Counted from the first letter of the stretch, positions 45,448-57,737 are shown. The stretch: DNA of 64,000 bases from Apus apus (GCF_020740795.1 NC_067305.1:2728001-2792000); one strand, 5' to 3'. Notes: generated from the sequence alone by a model not told the origin. Made by a program: numbers and translations.

Positions 45448-48400
45448 GTATGTAGCCCTGCAGATGTTGAAGCTCAGGGGCCAGGAATTGTGCCAAGGGG
45501 ACTGAAAAGCCTTCAGAAAATCAAATAAAGTCCTGTCTGTGAACATGTCTAGAACCTGCCATGCCAAGGCAAGGGAGAGAATAGACACTGGTGTACTACA
45601 GGGAGTTCTTCAGCAGGAGTTGGGGACGTCTCTCTTGCTGGTGGGCAGAGGCTTTGTCAAACTTTCTTCCCTTTCAAACTGCTCTCATTGAAATTGTGCA
45701 GCAAAGAAGAGAAAATTCTCATTTTGGGGTGGTTTTGTTTTTTTTTCATTCCCTGAGCAAATTACTTTGGCTTCCCCGTTCAAAAGAATTGCCTGTGTTT
45801 ACATTTTTGAACAAGCAGGACGTCTGACCATGGGCCTTGGCTTCCCCACAGCAAAGAAATATACCAGTGTGTTTTTCTTTCTGAAGGGACCTGAAAAATC
45901 CATCATTAACCCACTGGGTAATTAGCACAGAAGGTCTGTCAAGCTGATCATGCCCAATGTGCAGTGATTGAAAAGCCTTTGTGTATCTCCTACACCATTG
46001 TGTATTCTGCCCGTGCCATGTGCTGCAGCAAATGTGTTGTAGGGATAATGCTGATCAAACAGAGATGTTGAAAACCCTTAATTATGATTTTGTTTTTGGA
46101 ATGGTGTCCCTCCAGCTGTCAGTCGAGGTGCCAGGTTGGGAGAAACACAGCTGGACACATGTGTGGGACTGGGGGGAAACACCTGTGAACCCAGACCAGC
46201 TGGAGCTGCCAGGGCTTTTCCTGGAGAACCTCCCAGCCCTTGGTAGCAGCTGCAGCCAGGAATGGGTTGGAGCTCTGCTCACCTTCCTTTCCAGACTGAT
46301 TTAGGTGTATTTATATGTTTATATTGAAACATAATTACAAATATAGGTGTGATTCAGAGTATGTGGCCAGATTTTAAAATATAAACAACAACACCACCCA
46401 GGGAGAAAACCAGTTGCTACTGGACACTCTTGGACATCCTGCCCCTTAGGTTGTGTTTTGTTTTCCCCCTGAGTTTTAGAACACAGACTTGATGGTTTTT
46501 TGAATCTTTTTACCTTGAAAGGTTGGTGACAGAATAAACGTGCTCTGCCTGAGGTAGAAGCAGGGGAAATGTGCTCAGCTTTGGGTGGAAAATGACTTCT
46601 GGAACAGCTGGGGTCCCTCTCTCGTGTGTGTGTTTGTGTGTATTTAACTGTTCACAGTTAAAAACTGTTCACAGTTTTTGTTTGTTTGCTATTTTGAAGG
46701 AAGTAGCTGCTGATGTTGTCACCTGTGTGGGGCTGCACCTTTGCAAAGCACAACGTGACTTTGGTTTGGTTTGTTATTTCTGTTGCCCTGGTGATGGGCA
46801 CAATGGAAAAGGCCCAGGTAGAATATGTGTCAGTAGAAATGTCCCATGAACAGATGGAGCTTGTGGCTGTCTAGCACATGAGATCAAAGTGGTCAGGAAA
46901 AAAAGAATGGAGGGAGTTACCTTTATGAAAATGCATCTGAGGTAAATTCACTTCGTTGCCTGTGAGGAGGAACTTTCAGAAAGGATTTTAACACAAAATG
47001 TCTGTGGCTCTTTTGAAAGGGTTCCAGAGAGTGAAGGAGTGGATGGAAGACACCCTAGGGATGTGTCTGTGGGTGGCTGTCAGTTAGAATCATGGAATGG
47101 TTTGGGTTGGATGGGACCTTAAAGATCATCCAGTCCCAACTCCCCTGCATGGGCAGGGACACCTCCCACCAGCCCAGGCTGCTCCAAGCCCCATCCAACC
47201 TGCCCTTCAACACTGCCAGGGATGGGGCAGCCACAGCTTCCCTGGGCAACCTGGGCCAGGCTCTCACCACCCTCACACTCCAGAATTCCCTCCTCATGTC
47301 TCACCTCAATCTCCTTCTTCCAGTTTTCATCCATCCCCCCTTGTCCTCTCATAAGCCCTTGTCCAAAGTTCCTCTCCTGTGTTCTCCCAGCACAGACCAG
47401 AGTCAGAGGGGGACAGGGCAGATCCATGAGAACTGCTTTGGATTTCACAGCATGGTGGGTGGATGGGGAGTGGAAGGCTTAAGGAGAGCAAGGACAACAC
47501 CACATCAGTGGTTGGAACATTATTTTTCATTGCAGTGCCTGAAGCAGAGGACAGGGAAGGCTGGTGTCCCAGAGGCTGGAGAAGCTGTAGTCCTGGCAAA
47601 ATGGATTTGGGGCAGAATTAAGAGCTTGGTGGAGAGGGAGTAAAAGTACATCTCATGCAGGTGTAGCCAAGGAAGACGTGGTGTTTGCATGTGGCTTTGG
47701 GGGTGAAGTGCAAAGGGGATGGAAGCCAAAGTGTCCAGCAATGGGGGGGTTGGCTGCTGGGAATGGAGAAGGGTCTGGAGGGCTTGAATGCTTGAGGCAG
47801 AGCTGGCCCTGAGACCTCAGAAGGGAAAGCAAGGAGAGCATCTTCAGAGGAGGCAAAGAACAAGGCAGCACTTCAGAATTAGCAATGGTATCAGAGCTGC
47901 CCCTGGAGGTTGAGGATGTTTGGTGAAGACTGAATGTACCCTAAGATGTAATCTTCAGTTATTTAAAAAAACTCATCCTCTATATCTGCTGGAATGATGA
48001 TGTTCAGCTCCAGCAGGTGGGCTGAAGCAGCACATGAAGTTCAACATCAGTGCCCACAGAGCAGAATGAATCTTCACTTAAACTAGATGATACCAAGAGG
48101 GGAGATCCTTGAGGCCTCCCATGAGTGGGTCCTCAGAGCTCCTCCCTTCATGCTCCTCACCATTTAAGAGCTCTTAGTCTTTCCCCTGTAGGATATTTTT
48201 TCTGCAGATGTCAAGTGTCCATTTGCATGGGACACTTACCAAGGAGCCAGAAGGTTTGGCAGTGTTTCCAGGCTTGTGTAAGAGGAGTTGCTCAACTGGC
48301 ACTGGGCTGCTCCTTGAGCAGAGGAAGGAAATGGTGTCTCCCTCTAACACTGACTCATTTCCTGAAGGCTGCATCAGCAATCAGCCCTTGGTTCCTCATG

Positions 48401-49928
48401 GTGCATCACAGTGTGCTAGACATTTTTTCTCAAAGCCCACTGACACGTAGTCTCAGACTGACCCTTTTATGAATTCTGTGATGACTTCTTGAGAAGTACC
48501 CCAGGGGTGGCACTTTTGGATGGAAACCAAGGGACGTGGAGGTGCTTGGACAGAGTGTCCTGCTCAGACATGGACATGGCACAGACTGTGTCTTTGGTTG
48601 TTGAGTGTTCAGAAGTGAGGTCTGATTTGTTCTGTTCTCCCACCTTCCTGGCAGAGCTGGGTTTGTAAATGGCTGGTTTTATCTCGATCTTTATCTCCAC
48701 CATGTTGTAAGTCAGGTCAGACCGGAGCACAGGGAGCTGTGGAGGAGGCCATGGTGTGCAGATGTGATGCCTTCAGCTTGTGCTCACAGATGAGCACAGG
48801 ACCATGCCTGTCAAATGAGGACAGATGCTGGAGATAACTGCTGCCTGCAAGGCTCACTGGCTGGTGTGGGCTGCCCTGTCCTGCCTGCACTAACAGGTCC
48901 CAGATAACAGGGCTTTGAGAACATCTACTGGAGAGAAACAGCAGGTTCTGCTCCTGCCAGGCCCTTTTGGAGGGGGGATTTTTGAGTTTGTTTTTATGGT
49001 GGTTTCTTTTTTTCTCACTTGCAAAAGGCTTATGCTCAGGAGCAGCAGAGCTCTGGGTCCAGCAGCTCTCCATGAAGAGATTGTCAAGGGAGCCCCAGGG
49101 GCAGGAAGGAGAAGACAAGAAGTGTTCAGGGGAGGGTCCAGGCATGAGGCAGCAGCCATAACTGGGCTGAGTGTAGAAGAGAAGCTCTTCAGAGGGAAGC
49201 ACAGGGGCTCTTCAGGGGCCAGAAAGCTGCACCAGGACTCCACTTGCAGAGGCTCTGAGCTCAGGGGCCACGAGCAGCAGCAAGAAGTGCCTTCCCAGGG
49301 GAAGGAGGTCGCTTCCTGAAACCCCTCTTCTTCCTTCAGGGTCCCCTCACAGTTCTCTTCAGGAACAAAGAGCTCTTATCCACTCCAGCTCCTCATGCTG
49401 TGTGTCAGCCCTCCTTGTGCCCCTGTCTTATTTAGTTGCCAGCAGTTTGAGATCAAGATGTTAAGCAGCAACAACAACCAAAGCCATGACTTCCAGTTCT
49501 TGAAAGATCTGGGTAAAACTCCCCATTCTCTGGAGCAGATCTTTCACCTGCTGCTACATATCTGGCTGGGGGTGGTTCTGAAACGGGCAGGAAGGGGAAA
49601 GGAGAAGGAAAAAAGACTCCTCTTTTGCTGGGCAGTGGAAGATAAAAGCCTCCTGGTCTTGCTCTTTCACCCTCCCAGGGATTCTGTTTGTGTTGTTTGC
49701 ATGCGACCCAATAACGCCTCCGCAGCTTCATCCCATAAGGACTCACCTGTTTGCCTCTTCTTCACAAGCTTGTTGATATAAAGCATTAATCATTCAAATA
49801 TTAATAAAGAAACAATAATCCTGGCTGTTGCTAACTATCTGATTTCCTTTCTTTTTCTTTTGTTTCCCCTCCCCACCCCCCTTTTTTTTCTCCCCCCCCC
49901 CCCCTCCCCCCGTGCACATTTTCTTTAG
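45448..49928 (+). other. RFX2: RFX2 intron between coding exons 4 and 5
   Basis: It contains one CR1 (47087-47375) and a possible early polyadenylation site near 45524. The stretches 45560-47086 and 47376-49850 show no gene, repeat array or conserved motif I can name. Its last 70 bases are almost pure pyrimidine with a C13 run. Confidence 0.7.
47087..47375 (-). mobile_element. CR1 LINE, 3' fragment
   Basis: Begins GAATCATGGAATGG and is truncated at the G-rich block near 47357-47375. Confidence 0.9.
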
Positions 49929-50003
49929 CTTGAAATGGCGATTGAAAACCTACAAAAAAATGAAGGGATTACATCACACAAAAGCAGTTTGCTCAACAGC
50001 CAT
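49929..50003 (+). CDS. RFX2: RFX2 coding exon 5 (75-nt, likely cassette exon)
   Basis: The exon is exactly 75 nt in phase 0 on both sides (residues 182-206), between TTCTTTAG and GTAAGT. It encodes LEMAIENLQKNEGITSHKSS followed by LLNSH, the linker before the DNA-binding domain. Removing it loses 25 residues without a frameshift. From memory, the two human RFX2 isoforms differ by 25 residues, which would match skipping of this exon. C homopolymers of 13 and 14 bases flank it, ending 24 bases upstream and starting 31 bases downstream. Confidence 0.93.
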
Positions 50004-53000
50004 GTAAGTTACAAATGGAATTTACAACCCTTTCCCCCCCCCCCCCCACTTTGGTAGGAGCATTCTCTTGGTAGCCCTTTGGTGTATTACTCAACAGCAC
50101 GAGCCACTCAAAGCAGCCTTTGGTGCCCAAAGCAGCCTAAGAAACACCAACCTGCAAAAAAGGGCCCTGATGTTCGTGGTTGTTTATGAGATGCTCTGGA
50201 TTCTGGGAACTGCCTCTCCCCTCTGTTTGATTTAGTTCATCTGCCTTGCAATGGGAATTGCTGGCAATTAGATAAACACATTGGAGGAAGTTCTTTTCCT
50301 TTCACTGGCATTGAAAGATGGCTGGAAAATAACTTGGTGTGAATCATGAGACATGTCCCTTAACCTGCTCCTCTGGGTGCCTTAATTCCTCTCTCTGGGC
50401 CTCAGGGAGACCCTTACTGGTACAAAGCCATGCTAAATCCGTTTGCTAGACCTCTCTCTTCTCACTGTGCCAACAATTTCCCTGCTTTGTGTGAAGTTCC
50501 TGCTCTTCTACTGGCCCTTCTGCACCGTGGTTTATGGCTCCCATGCTCCAGGGTGACCACACGCTCCTGGGAGGTCTGGAAGGTCTGGTTCAAGTCATTG
50601 GACTTGCCTTGGCTCCAGAGTGTGTTGGATGAGGCTGAAGCATGCTCTGCACTGACAAATCACGTTGTCCAAAGTTTTACTTCTTTATTCTAACAGATTT
50701 CCTTTTGCTTTGTGTTTGGGGCCAGATTTGTTGTTCTTAGGTCCTGCAAGAACAGTCTTTGCCTTCTTCACCCTCCAGAAATAGCCTGAAACGGAAGGAA
50801 CATTAAGCCTAATGGTCTGATTTTCTCCAGCTGATGTCAGACTCCAAACCTGGGCTCCTGGATGAGCTTGGTCTTGATTTCAACCTCTAGGTTCCCTGTT
50901 GTAGTTGGGGAAACACAAACCTACAGCATCAGGCTGGTCGTTCCTGTTCTGAGCACCTCGCTCCCAGGCCCTGCCTGTGCTGTGCCCCAAGTGCCACCCA
51001 CCCTGGTCCAAGGGCAACTCTGCAGAGTTTGCCCCTTGTTTGTCCCAGTGCAGAGAGGGACAGAGCAGAGCAGGATGGGGTGGGTAGTGATGTGGTGTTG
51101 AAGGAGGTTTGGAAAAAAAATCAGGAAAAGGGCAGAGGAGCAAAAGTGGAGACACAGAAGAGATTTCATCTGCCCACAGGCTGTGCAGGATGGAGTTGGG
51201 GCCTGATCCAGGCTCAGATCAGATCTTCCCCACCCTTGCCTTGCAGGGTAGATGTCTCTTTTCTCAGGACATGGTTCATAGTTTGAAGCAAGGCTGAAGT
51301 TCTCTGACAAATTCTAAAGGGAATAAACTCCCTCCTGAGCGTGTGTGTGCACATCAGGGACATGGTTTAAGCACTGGGCTTGGTGGAGTTGGGTTAATGG
51401 TTGGTAGAGGTAGGTTATGGTTGGACTTAATGATCTTAAGGGTCTTTCCCAACCAGAAGGATTCTGTGATCTTCAACCAGGTCAGGTTGCACTATTAGTT
51501 GTGACTTAATTGCTTTTACTCTTAAGGTTGCAGAGTTTTTTATTAAATGTTCTGTCCCTCCTTTTATCTTTCACATTTGGCAAATCTGTCAGTTCTTGGG
51601 ATAATGGTTCAATTTGGTTGTTGTCATCAGGTGTTTCAGGCCAGGGCTCTTTGGTTGGGGTTGTGGGTTTTTTTTGGTTTGGTTATTTCTTTATTTTTTT
51701 TAGAAAAGAAACAAAAAGTGTCACAGTCAACAGGGAATGTTTTACATAAAGCTGCTTAGGCAAAGTTAATGTGGAGTGAAGCCACACTTGATAATTTAAT
51801 TTAGCATCAAATACCCTCTGAGAGGTTATTTAAGTGCACTTGAGAGATCAAATTTGGGAGGTGAAGCTCATGTTAATACCCCAGTGACATATGATGTTTC
51901 TAATGGAATCTTGTCAATCTGTGGCTGTTCCTGGGAAACAAGTGCACTCCAGAGCCCAGGGCAGAGGATTATTTCATTGCCAATGATCAGTTTGCAGATG
52001 ATCCAAAGGAATTGGTGAAAAATAACTACCATTTTTTGTCCCCAAGTGCCCAAAGGTGGATATTCCAGGAAGGAGTTGGATGCTATAACCTGCTGTTCCT
52101 TAGTATTTATAGGAGTAGGGGGAAGATTTTTATTTTTCCTCACTTTCTGTAAAACAAACAGAAAAAAACCTCAAATCACCCCCCCCAAAAACCCACTGGA
52201 CTTCTTCCCTCTGGGTGAATGTCTTAGGTGGGTGTTGCTGGAGTTTTCCCCCTGAGGAAAAGATCTGCCCCCCAACTGGGATTTAGGTGGAAACACCTAA
52301 AATGAGACTGAAGAGAGAAATGGGAGAAGTGTTAAAGGGAATAATTTTCCCTTGGCTGGGGGAGGAATGTGATCATCTTCTGCAGGATGAATCTCCTGCT
52401 TGGTGGAGAAAGGTGGGTGGTGCTGGAGTTGGTGCTCATGAACTTGGGTGGTTCCAAGCTGAAGTGGGAGCTGAGCTGACAGGCTTTTGTTCCAGAAAAG
52501 AGACTTTTCAAGAAAATCTGTAGGTTTTGATGAAAGTTGGGGTATGTCAGGGAACTCCTGGTATGAGTGAAATGTTTCTCCCTCTTGCTGAGCTCAGGGT
52601 GCTCAGCAGGCACATGGGTGGTCCAGAGTCCCTCCTACATCTGAGCTGGCCTGAGCTGGGACTTGGTAACTTGCTCCTTTGGTCTCAGATGAAAACACCT
52701 GAAATATGAACCATGAACCTGTTCCTTTAGTGGTTTCTTTTCCATGGAAGTGCCCAAATGGAGAAAAGTGAAGAGAACTCAATGGAGTGAAATGTCAGGG
52801 AGGTCACTGTCCATTTGTATTTTCACAAAGTCATTGATATAAAACCTGAGGAATTAGGACCCCAAAGATTCACCAAGAGTAGAAAAGAACCAGATCCTGG
52901 AGTAGGAATGGAGGGGACTTAAGCACAGGCCAACTTTTGTACATCCATGGGGAAATCCCCCTGGTTTCTAGACCAACTTTGTGCTTCATCCCAATGTGTG

Positions 53001-53953
53001 CTTGAACTTGGTGTTTGAAGGAGATGATGTGGTTGATCTTTTGGCATCCAGAACCTGAGTCTGTGTTAACCACTGCTCTGGTGGGAATGCAGCTGCTTCT
53101 GGTGGAGCTGGGCCTGATGCACGAGGGATGGAGGTTTGGGGGTGGAGAGGGGAGTCCTGAAAATGTTAACCCCAAATGTCCCTAATGACCAGGAAAGGGC
53201 TCTTATCAAAGCTATTGAATTGAGTCCCTTGGTGCATCTAATTCCTTCAAAACTTCACTTCTTGTCTTGCTGCTGAAGTCATTTAGCCAATTAAAGGAGT
53301 TTGGGTCTTTTTGTATCTTAATTCCTGCCCTTTCAGTCCAGCCAGGTGTAAATAATTTGTATCTGAGTGCAAATTTTAATCAACAGAAATGTCAGAAGTA
53401 GTTCAGGCAGTCAGTTTTGAAAACCAGATGGAATCCCTCAGATTTTGAAGGTTGCTTTGCTAACCATCAGTTTTATTGTTGATTGATCAGTTGCAGACGG
53501 GCCCGTTTTCAGATTAACCAAGATTTTGCAGCATATTTGGTTCCATTGAAATTTATTCCTTTATAAATATCTCAACAAGTATCTTAACAACTTTTTTTCT
53601 TAGAAGCCATGAATTCTTGCAGCTTAATTTTGGCTCTGCAGGGTTGAAACTAAAGCTGGACACTGAGCTGGCAGGTGGACCCTGCGCTGGCGGGTGGACT
53701 TTGTTTTAATGCTTGCAAAATCTGACAGCATTTTTGTTGGGTTCTTAGCTTTGGGCTGGGGGTTCTTTTCTAAAAATACAACTGGCTTAAGAGATACAAA
53801 ATGATTTCTATAAATGAACTACCCAGCATTAAGTTCTTTTGAACTCAGATGAGCTCTCCTGATGCTGAAGCATTGACGTTGTTCGACGCAGCCCGTTCCA
53901 GCCCTCTTTAGACTTTCATGTGTTCTTTCTCTCTTTGTTTTCCACACATGAAG
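50004..53953 (+). other. RFX2: RFX2 intron between coding exons 5 and 6
   Basis: Apart from the C14 run at 50034-50047 and a CR1 end at 51355-51475, I see nothing recognisable in 50100-51354 or 51476-53930. Confidence 0.7.
51355..51475 (+). mobile_element. CR1 3' end fragment (another variant)
   Basis: CATGGTTTAAGCACTGGGC through AATGATCTTAAGGGTC to GGATTCTGTGATC. Same type as the piece at 44506-44635. Confidence 0.85.
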
Positions 53954-54135
53954 CTCCAGTGGTTGTTGGACAACTATGAGACAGCAGAAGGTGTCAGCCT
54001 TCCCAGGAGCTCTCTCTACAACCATTACCTGAGGCACTGCCAGGAGCACAAACTGGATCCAGTGAACGCCGCTTCCTTCGGGAAACTGATCCGGTCGGTG
54101 TTCATGGGCCTGAGGACTCGTCGCCTGGGAACCAG
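53954..54135 (+). CDS. RFX2: RFX2 coding exon 6 (DNA-binding domain, part 1)
   Basis: The exon is 182 nt (residues 207-267, last codon split after two bases). It encodes [39 protein letters not shown] and [19 protein letters not shown]. This is most of the RFX winged-helix domain, including the helices that sit on X-box DNA. The acceptor CACATGAAG follows a pyrimidine tract. The donor AG/GTTGGT is weak at +3 to +5, and a CR1 fragment begins about 26 bases beyond it. Confidence 0.96.
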
Positions 54136-54161
54136 GTTGGTGTGAATCTACATTTGTGCAG

Positions 54162-54228
54162 AGTCATGGAATTGTTATGGTTGGAAAAAGACCTCTGGGA
54201 TCATTGAATCCAACCATCCACCCAGAGG
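54162..54228 (-). mobile_element. CR1 terminal fragment next to exon 6 donor
   Basis: GTCATGGAATTGTTATGG and the following ATTGAATCCAACCATCC match the CR1 3' end in reverse. It starts about 26 bases after the donor and runs into an A-run at 54231-54243. Confidence 0.8.
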
Positions 54229-54243
54229 GAAAAAAAAAAAAAA

Positions 54244-54600
54244 GGCTCCAAGGAGACCTTGGAGCACCTGCCAGTGCCTGAAGGGGCTCCAGGAAAGCTG
54301 GGGAGGGGCTTGGGACAAGGGCAGGGAGGGAGAGGACAAGGGGGGATGGATGAAAACTGGCAGAGGGAGATTGAGGTGAGACATGAGGAGGAGATTCTGG
54401 AGTGTGAGGGTGGGGAGAGCCTGGCCCAGGTTGCCCAGGGAAGCTGTGGCTGCCCCATCCCTGGCAGTGTTGAAGGGCAGGTTGGATGGGGCTTGGAGCA
54501 GCCTGGGCTGGTGGGAGGTGTCCCTGCCCGTGCAGGGGGGTGGATCTAGATGATCTTTAAGGCCCCTTCCAACCCCAAACATTCTATGGTTCTATAATCT
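54244..54600 (+). mobile_element. CR1 LINE, 3' fragment
   Basis: From GGCTCCAAGGAGACCTTGG to ACATTCTATGGTTCTATAAT, with the G-rich block. It is separated from a minus-strand CR1 end only by an A-run. Confidence 0.92.
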
Positions 54601-55540
54601 TCCCATGGGAAGCACCATTGGATTTCAGGTCCCTCTGTCATGATGACCCAGCAAGCAAATCTGAAGCAACCCCAGTGAGGGGGGGAGCTCTGAGTACCCT
54701 GTGCAGATCCCTGGGCTCCATCGCCTCCCTCTGAGGCCTCAGCTCAATGTTGTTAGTGACACACTGGCCAGTGCCAAGGTGGAAATGCTGTCACTGTGTA
54801 TCCATGGCTGCAGAGCTGTCCTTCTCCCTCCCAAAAGCAGTCACTTGGGGATTGAAAAATGCCAGTTTGGTGGAAAAACTTCAGCTGACACATCTCTCTG
54901 ATGTGATGGAAAGATGTTCTCCTGAGGAGCATCACAGCAGCTTTACTGACCAGCAAGGAAAAATGAATCACAGCCTCTTTTGCTTGCAGAAACCTTCCAG
55001 TTTTCACAAAAACTACAACAATGCCCAACTCCAAGAACAAAACCACATCAAAGCTGTTGCTGTTCCTGTGAAAGTGCTGGCTACCCAACCACATTTTTCT
55101 TACCATACTTGACTATTCAGCCAGGCTTGTTTTATCAAGATGGAAGTTTGTTTTTTTATGGGGGAAAAAAGCCACGTCCTTAAACCCTAATCAAACAGCA
55201 ACGTGTCCCCTGAGGTCTTTCTGTCATTCTGTTTAGTAACACTTTGTATTGTACCACTTGTCTCTTCTGCTCCAGTTGCCATGGGTTACTTGGAACAAGC
55301 CTTGCTGGGTTTTACATGTGGATGTCACTGAACTTTGTGACATGTGGTTTTGCATTTCCAGGGGGTGATGGCATCTCTGGTTAGTTCATTAGTTTTGGCC
55401 TTTCAAACAGGGCTTGGCAGCAGAGCAACGTGTGCTGGAAGGAGGAGGGTGTAGTGTCCAAACAAGAGTAAATTGCAGGGCTCTGGTGTCCCCTCATCAA
55501 CTGGTTTCCACCCAGTGACTTCAACTCTTGATCCTTCCAG

Positions 55541-55660
55541 GGGAAACTCCAAATATCATTATTATGGGATCCGTCTGAAGCCGGAGTCTCCGCTGAACCG
55601 CCTGCAGGAGGACACCCAGTACATGGCCATGAGGCAACAGCCCATCCACCAGAAGCAGAG
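55541..55660 (+). CDS. RFX2: RFX2 coding exon 7 (DNA-binding domain, part 2)
   Basis: The exon is 120 nt (residues 267-307), from ATCCTTCCAG to donor GTAGGT. It encodes GNSKYHYYGIRLKPESPLNR followed by LQEDTQYMAMRQQP. The GNSKYHYYGIR motif is the near-invariant wing and final strand of the RFX DNA-binding fold. The split Arg codon (AG/G) joins it to exon 6 in frame. Confidence 0.96.
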
Positions 55661-55805
55661 GTAGGTGGTCCTGGAGACTTGGAGCTGGCTGGTGGTGCCC
55701 CCAGTGCTGCTCTGGGCAAGGGGACTTTCCCCAAAATAGCTGCAGATCCCACCTTGGGGCTTGGCTTGGGAGCGTGTGGGGAGGGAGCTGCAGGTCAGTG
55801 ACCAC

Positions 55806-55866
55806 TGAGGAGCTGGACTTGATGATCTCAAAGGTCTTTTCCAGCTTTGGAGATTCTGTGTGATCC
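55806..55866 (+). mobile_element. CR1 terminal fragment
   Basis: GAGGAGCTGGACTTGATGAT through TTCTGTGTGATCC resembles the last 60 bases of CR1. Confidence 0.65.
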
Positions 55867-56114
55867 TTATTTTGTTGTTTGGTTTTTTTTTTGGTGTCAC
55901 CTTGGGCCAAACTTCTTAACCCCTTTAATTCTGTGCTGGGCAGGAGGTTCTCAATTCCCCCCTCCACTTGAGGGGGGGATATAAACGCTCAGCCCTGGAG
56001 CGTAACCTCACGTGTTCCATGACCAACACAAAACTCTGCATCACCACCTTGCATCTCAGATGCCCATCTTGGCTCGTGCTTGCCTGAACCCCAAACCACC
56101 TTCTCTACATGCAG

Positions 56115-56230
56115 GTACAGACCCGTGCAGAAGATGGATGGGGTGGCAGAGAGTGGCTCCAACACGACCCTGCACACCACGCCGGAGCAGTCGGTGGCTG
56201 CTCAGAGCCAGCACCACCAGCAGTTCATAG
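56115..56230 (+). CDS. RFX2: RFX2 coding exon 8
   Basis: The exon is 116 nt (residues 307-346), from acceptor CATGCAG to donor GTGAGG. It encodes YRPVQKMDGVAESGSNT, then LHTTPEQSVAAQSQHHQQF. This is the Ser/Gln/His-rich linker between the DNA-binding domain and the conserved B region. It ends with one base of a split Asp codon. Confidence 0.94.
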
Positions 56231-56352
56231 GTGAGGACACTGGGTCAGGCTGGTGGGCATCTCCATCCTAGAGCTGTGAGAAGAAGGAGACACCTTGCCC
56301 CACCAGCCCCTGCTGGGTTGCATTTGTTTGCTTCTCCAATCAACCTACATTA

Positions 56353-56560
56353 TCATATATTTCTATACACACATTGTATATATGGTGTGTCTATATATAT
56401 ATATATATATATACACACACATGGGATGTATATGGTATATATACATATATACACACACACATATATATAGTATACATAATATATGTGGTGTGTAGGTAGA
56501 TATTATGTATATATTCTTATAAACTCTTGTATAGATGATATATAGTATATATTAATATAA
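56353..56560. repeat. (TA)n/(CA)n-rich tract
   Basis: Long TA alternations are mixed with ACAC blocks, followed by AT-rich sequence with GAAGAAGAA-type units up to about 56690. It lies 120 bases after coding exon 8. Confidence 0.85.
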
Positions 56561-56749
56561 ATAATAATTTGAAGAAGAATAATCATTATTTCATTATTTG
56601 ATTATTTAATTGTTTATTGGAATACTCTGTATATAGTGTATCTACATAATATATGAAGATGATGAAGAAGAAGAAGTATAATTTCATTATTTGATTATTT
56701 CATTGTTTATTGATCTATACTATATATAGTGTATATACATACTATATGA

Positions 56750-56971
56750 TGATGATCCCAGGGCTGGAGCAGCTCTGCTCTGGAGCCAGGCTGGGAGAGT
56801 TGGGGTGTTCAGCCTGGAGAAGAGAAGGCTCCAGGGAGACCTTAGAGCACCTTCCAGTGCCTGAAGGGGCTCCAGGAAAGCTGGGGAGGGACTTGGGACA
56901 AGGGCAGGGAGGGGGATGGATGAAAACTGGCAGAGGGAGATTGAGGTGAGACATGAGGAGGGAATTCTTCA
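56750..56971 (+). mobile_element. CR1 LINE fragment lacking its 3' end
   Basis: Starts GATGATCCCAGGGCTGGAG and stops abruptly at GGAGGGAATTCTT, well before the normal CR1 end. A deletion or rearrangement removed about 250 bases next to coding exon 9. Confidence 0.88.
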
Positions 56972-57057
56972 TGAAAGCCACACACCAGCACCTTGGACTC
57001 ATCCTGCCTGGCTGCTCCTGACTCTCCCCATCTTTCCCAAATTTCTTTTCCCCCTAG

Positions 57058-57176
57058 ATGTAACCCATGTCTTTCCTGAGTTCCCAGCCCCTGACCTAGG
57101 TAATGTCCTCCTACAAGAAGGAGTCACCATGAATGATGTGAAAACTCTGCAGCTTCTTTACAGGAGACACTGTGAG
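57058..57176 (+). CDS. RFX2: RFX2 coding exon 9 (B region start)
   Basis: The exon is 119 nt (residues 346-385), from TTCCCCCTAG to donor GTGATT, ending in phase 0. It encodes DVTHVFPEFPAPDLGNVLLQ, then EGVTMNDVKTLQLLYRRHCE. This opens the conserved B region shared by RFX1-4 and RFX6. A CR1 fragment that lacks its normal 3' end stops about 87 bases before the exon. Confidence 0.95.
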
Positions 57177-57475
57177 GTGATTCTTTTCAATGTTTGAATT
57201 GATTTTAATTGATGTGGGGCAGATTCATCTGCTGCCCTCATATCCTGCTTTTAGGAAAGCAGGTCTATAATAGGGAATGCTTGATCTGCCAGGTATTACA
57301 ACTCTACTATTGCACTTTGTGACCTGTTTTATGTTATGATTTTTAAAACAATGCCATTTTCCATTATTTGTCTTGTAAATTACTTAATCTAAATGGCAGG
57401 ACATCAGATTGATGCTCACACTTGTGTCACCAGATGCCAGCAGAGCAGCTAATGAGTTGTCTTCTTTGTTGTTAG

Positions 57476-57588
57476 GCCACTTTGGATGTTGTGATGAACC
57501 TTCAATTTCACTATATTGAGAAACTGTGGCAATCCTTCTGGAATCCTAAAACCCCACCTAGTGATGGCTCTGCTGCCCTGCCATCCAG
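57476..57588 (+). CDS. RFX2: RFX2 coding exon 10
   Basis: The exon is 113 nt (residues 386-423), from GTTGTTAG to donor GTAGGG, ending two bases into a Ser codon. It encodes ATLDVVMNLQFHYIEKLWQS followed by FWNPKTPPSDGSAALPS. The helical VVMNLQFHYIEKLW segment is part of the conserved B region; the tail is a variable Ser/Pro loop. Confidence 0.95.
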
Positions 57589-57737
57589 GTAGGGCTGCTG
57601 GGCTCCCAGTCTTCCCCAGTCTTCCATTTTTTAGTGGTATTTTATCATTGAAAAAATGCACAAAAGATTTTCAGCTTCATTAGGGCATGTTGAGAGCTTT
57701 GTAGGACCTGGAAGTCTTTCCTTTTGACAAAGGCTTG

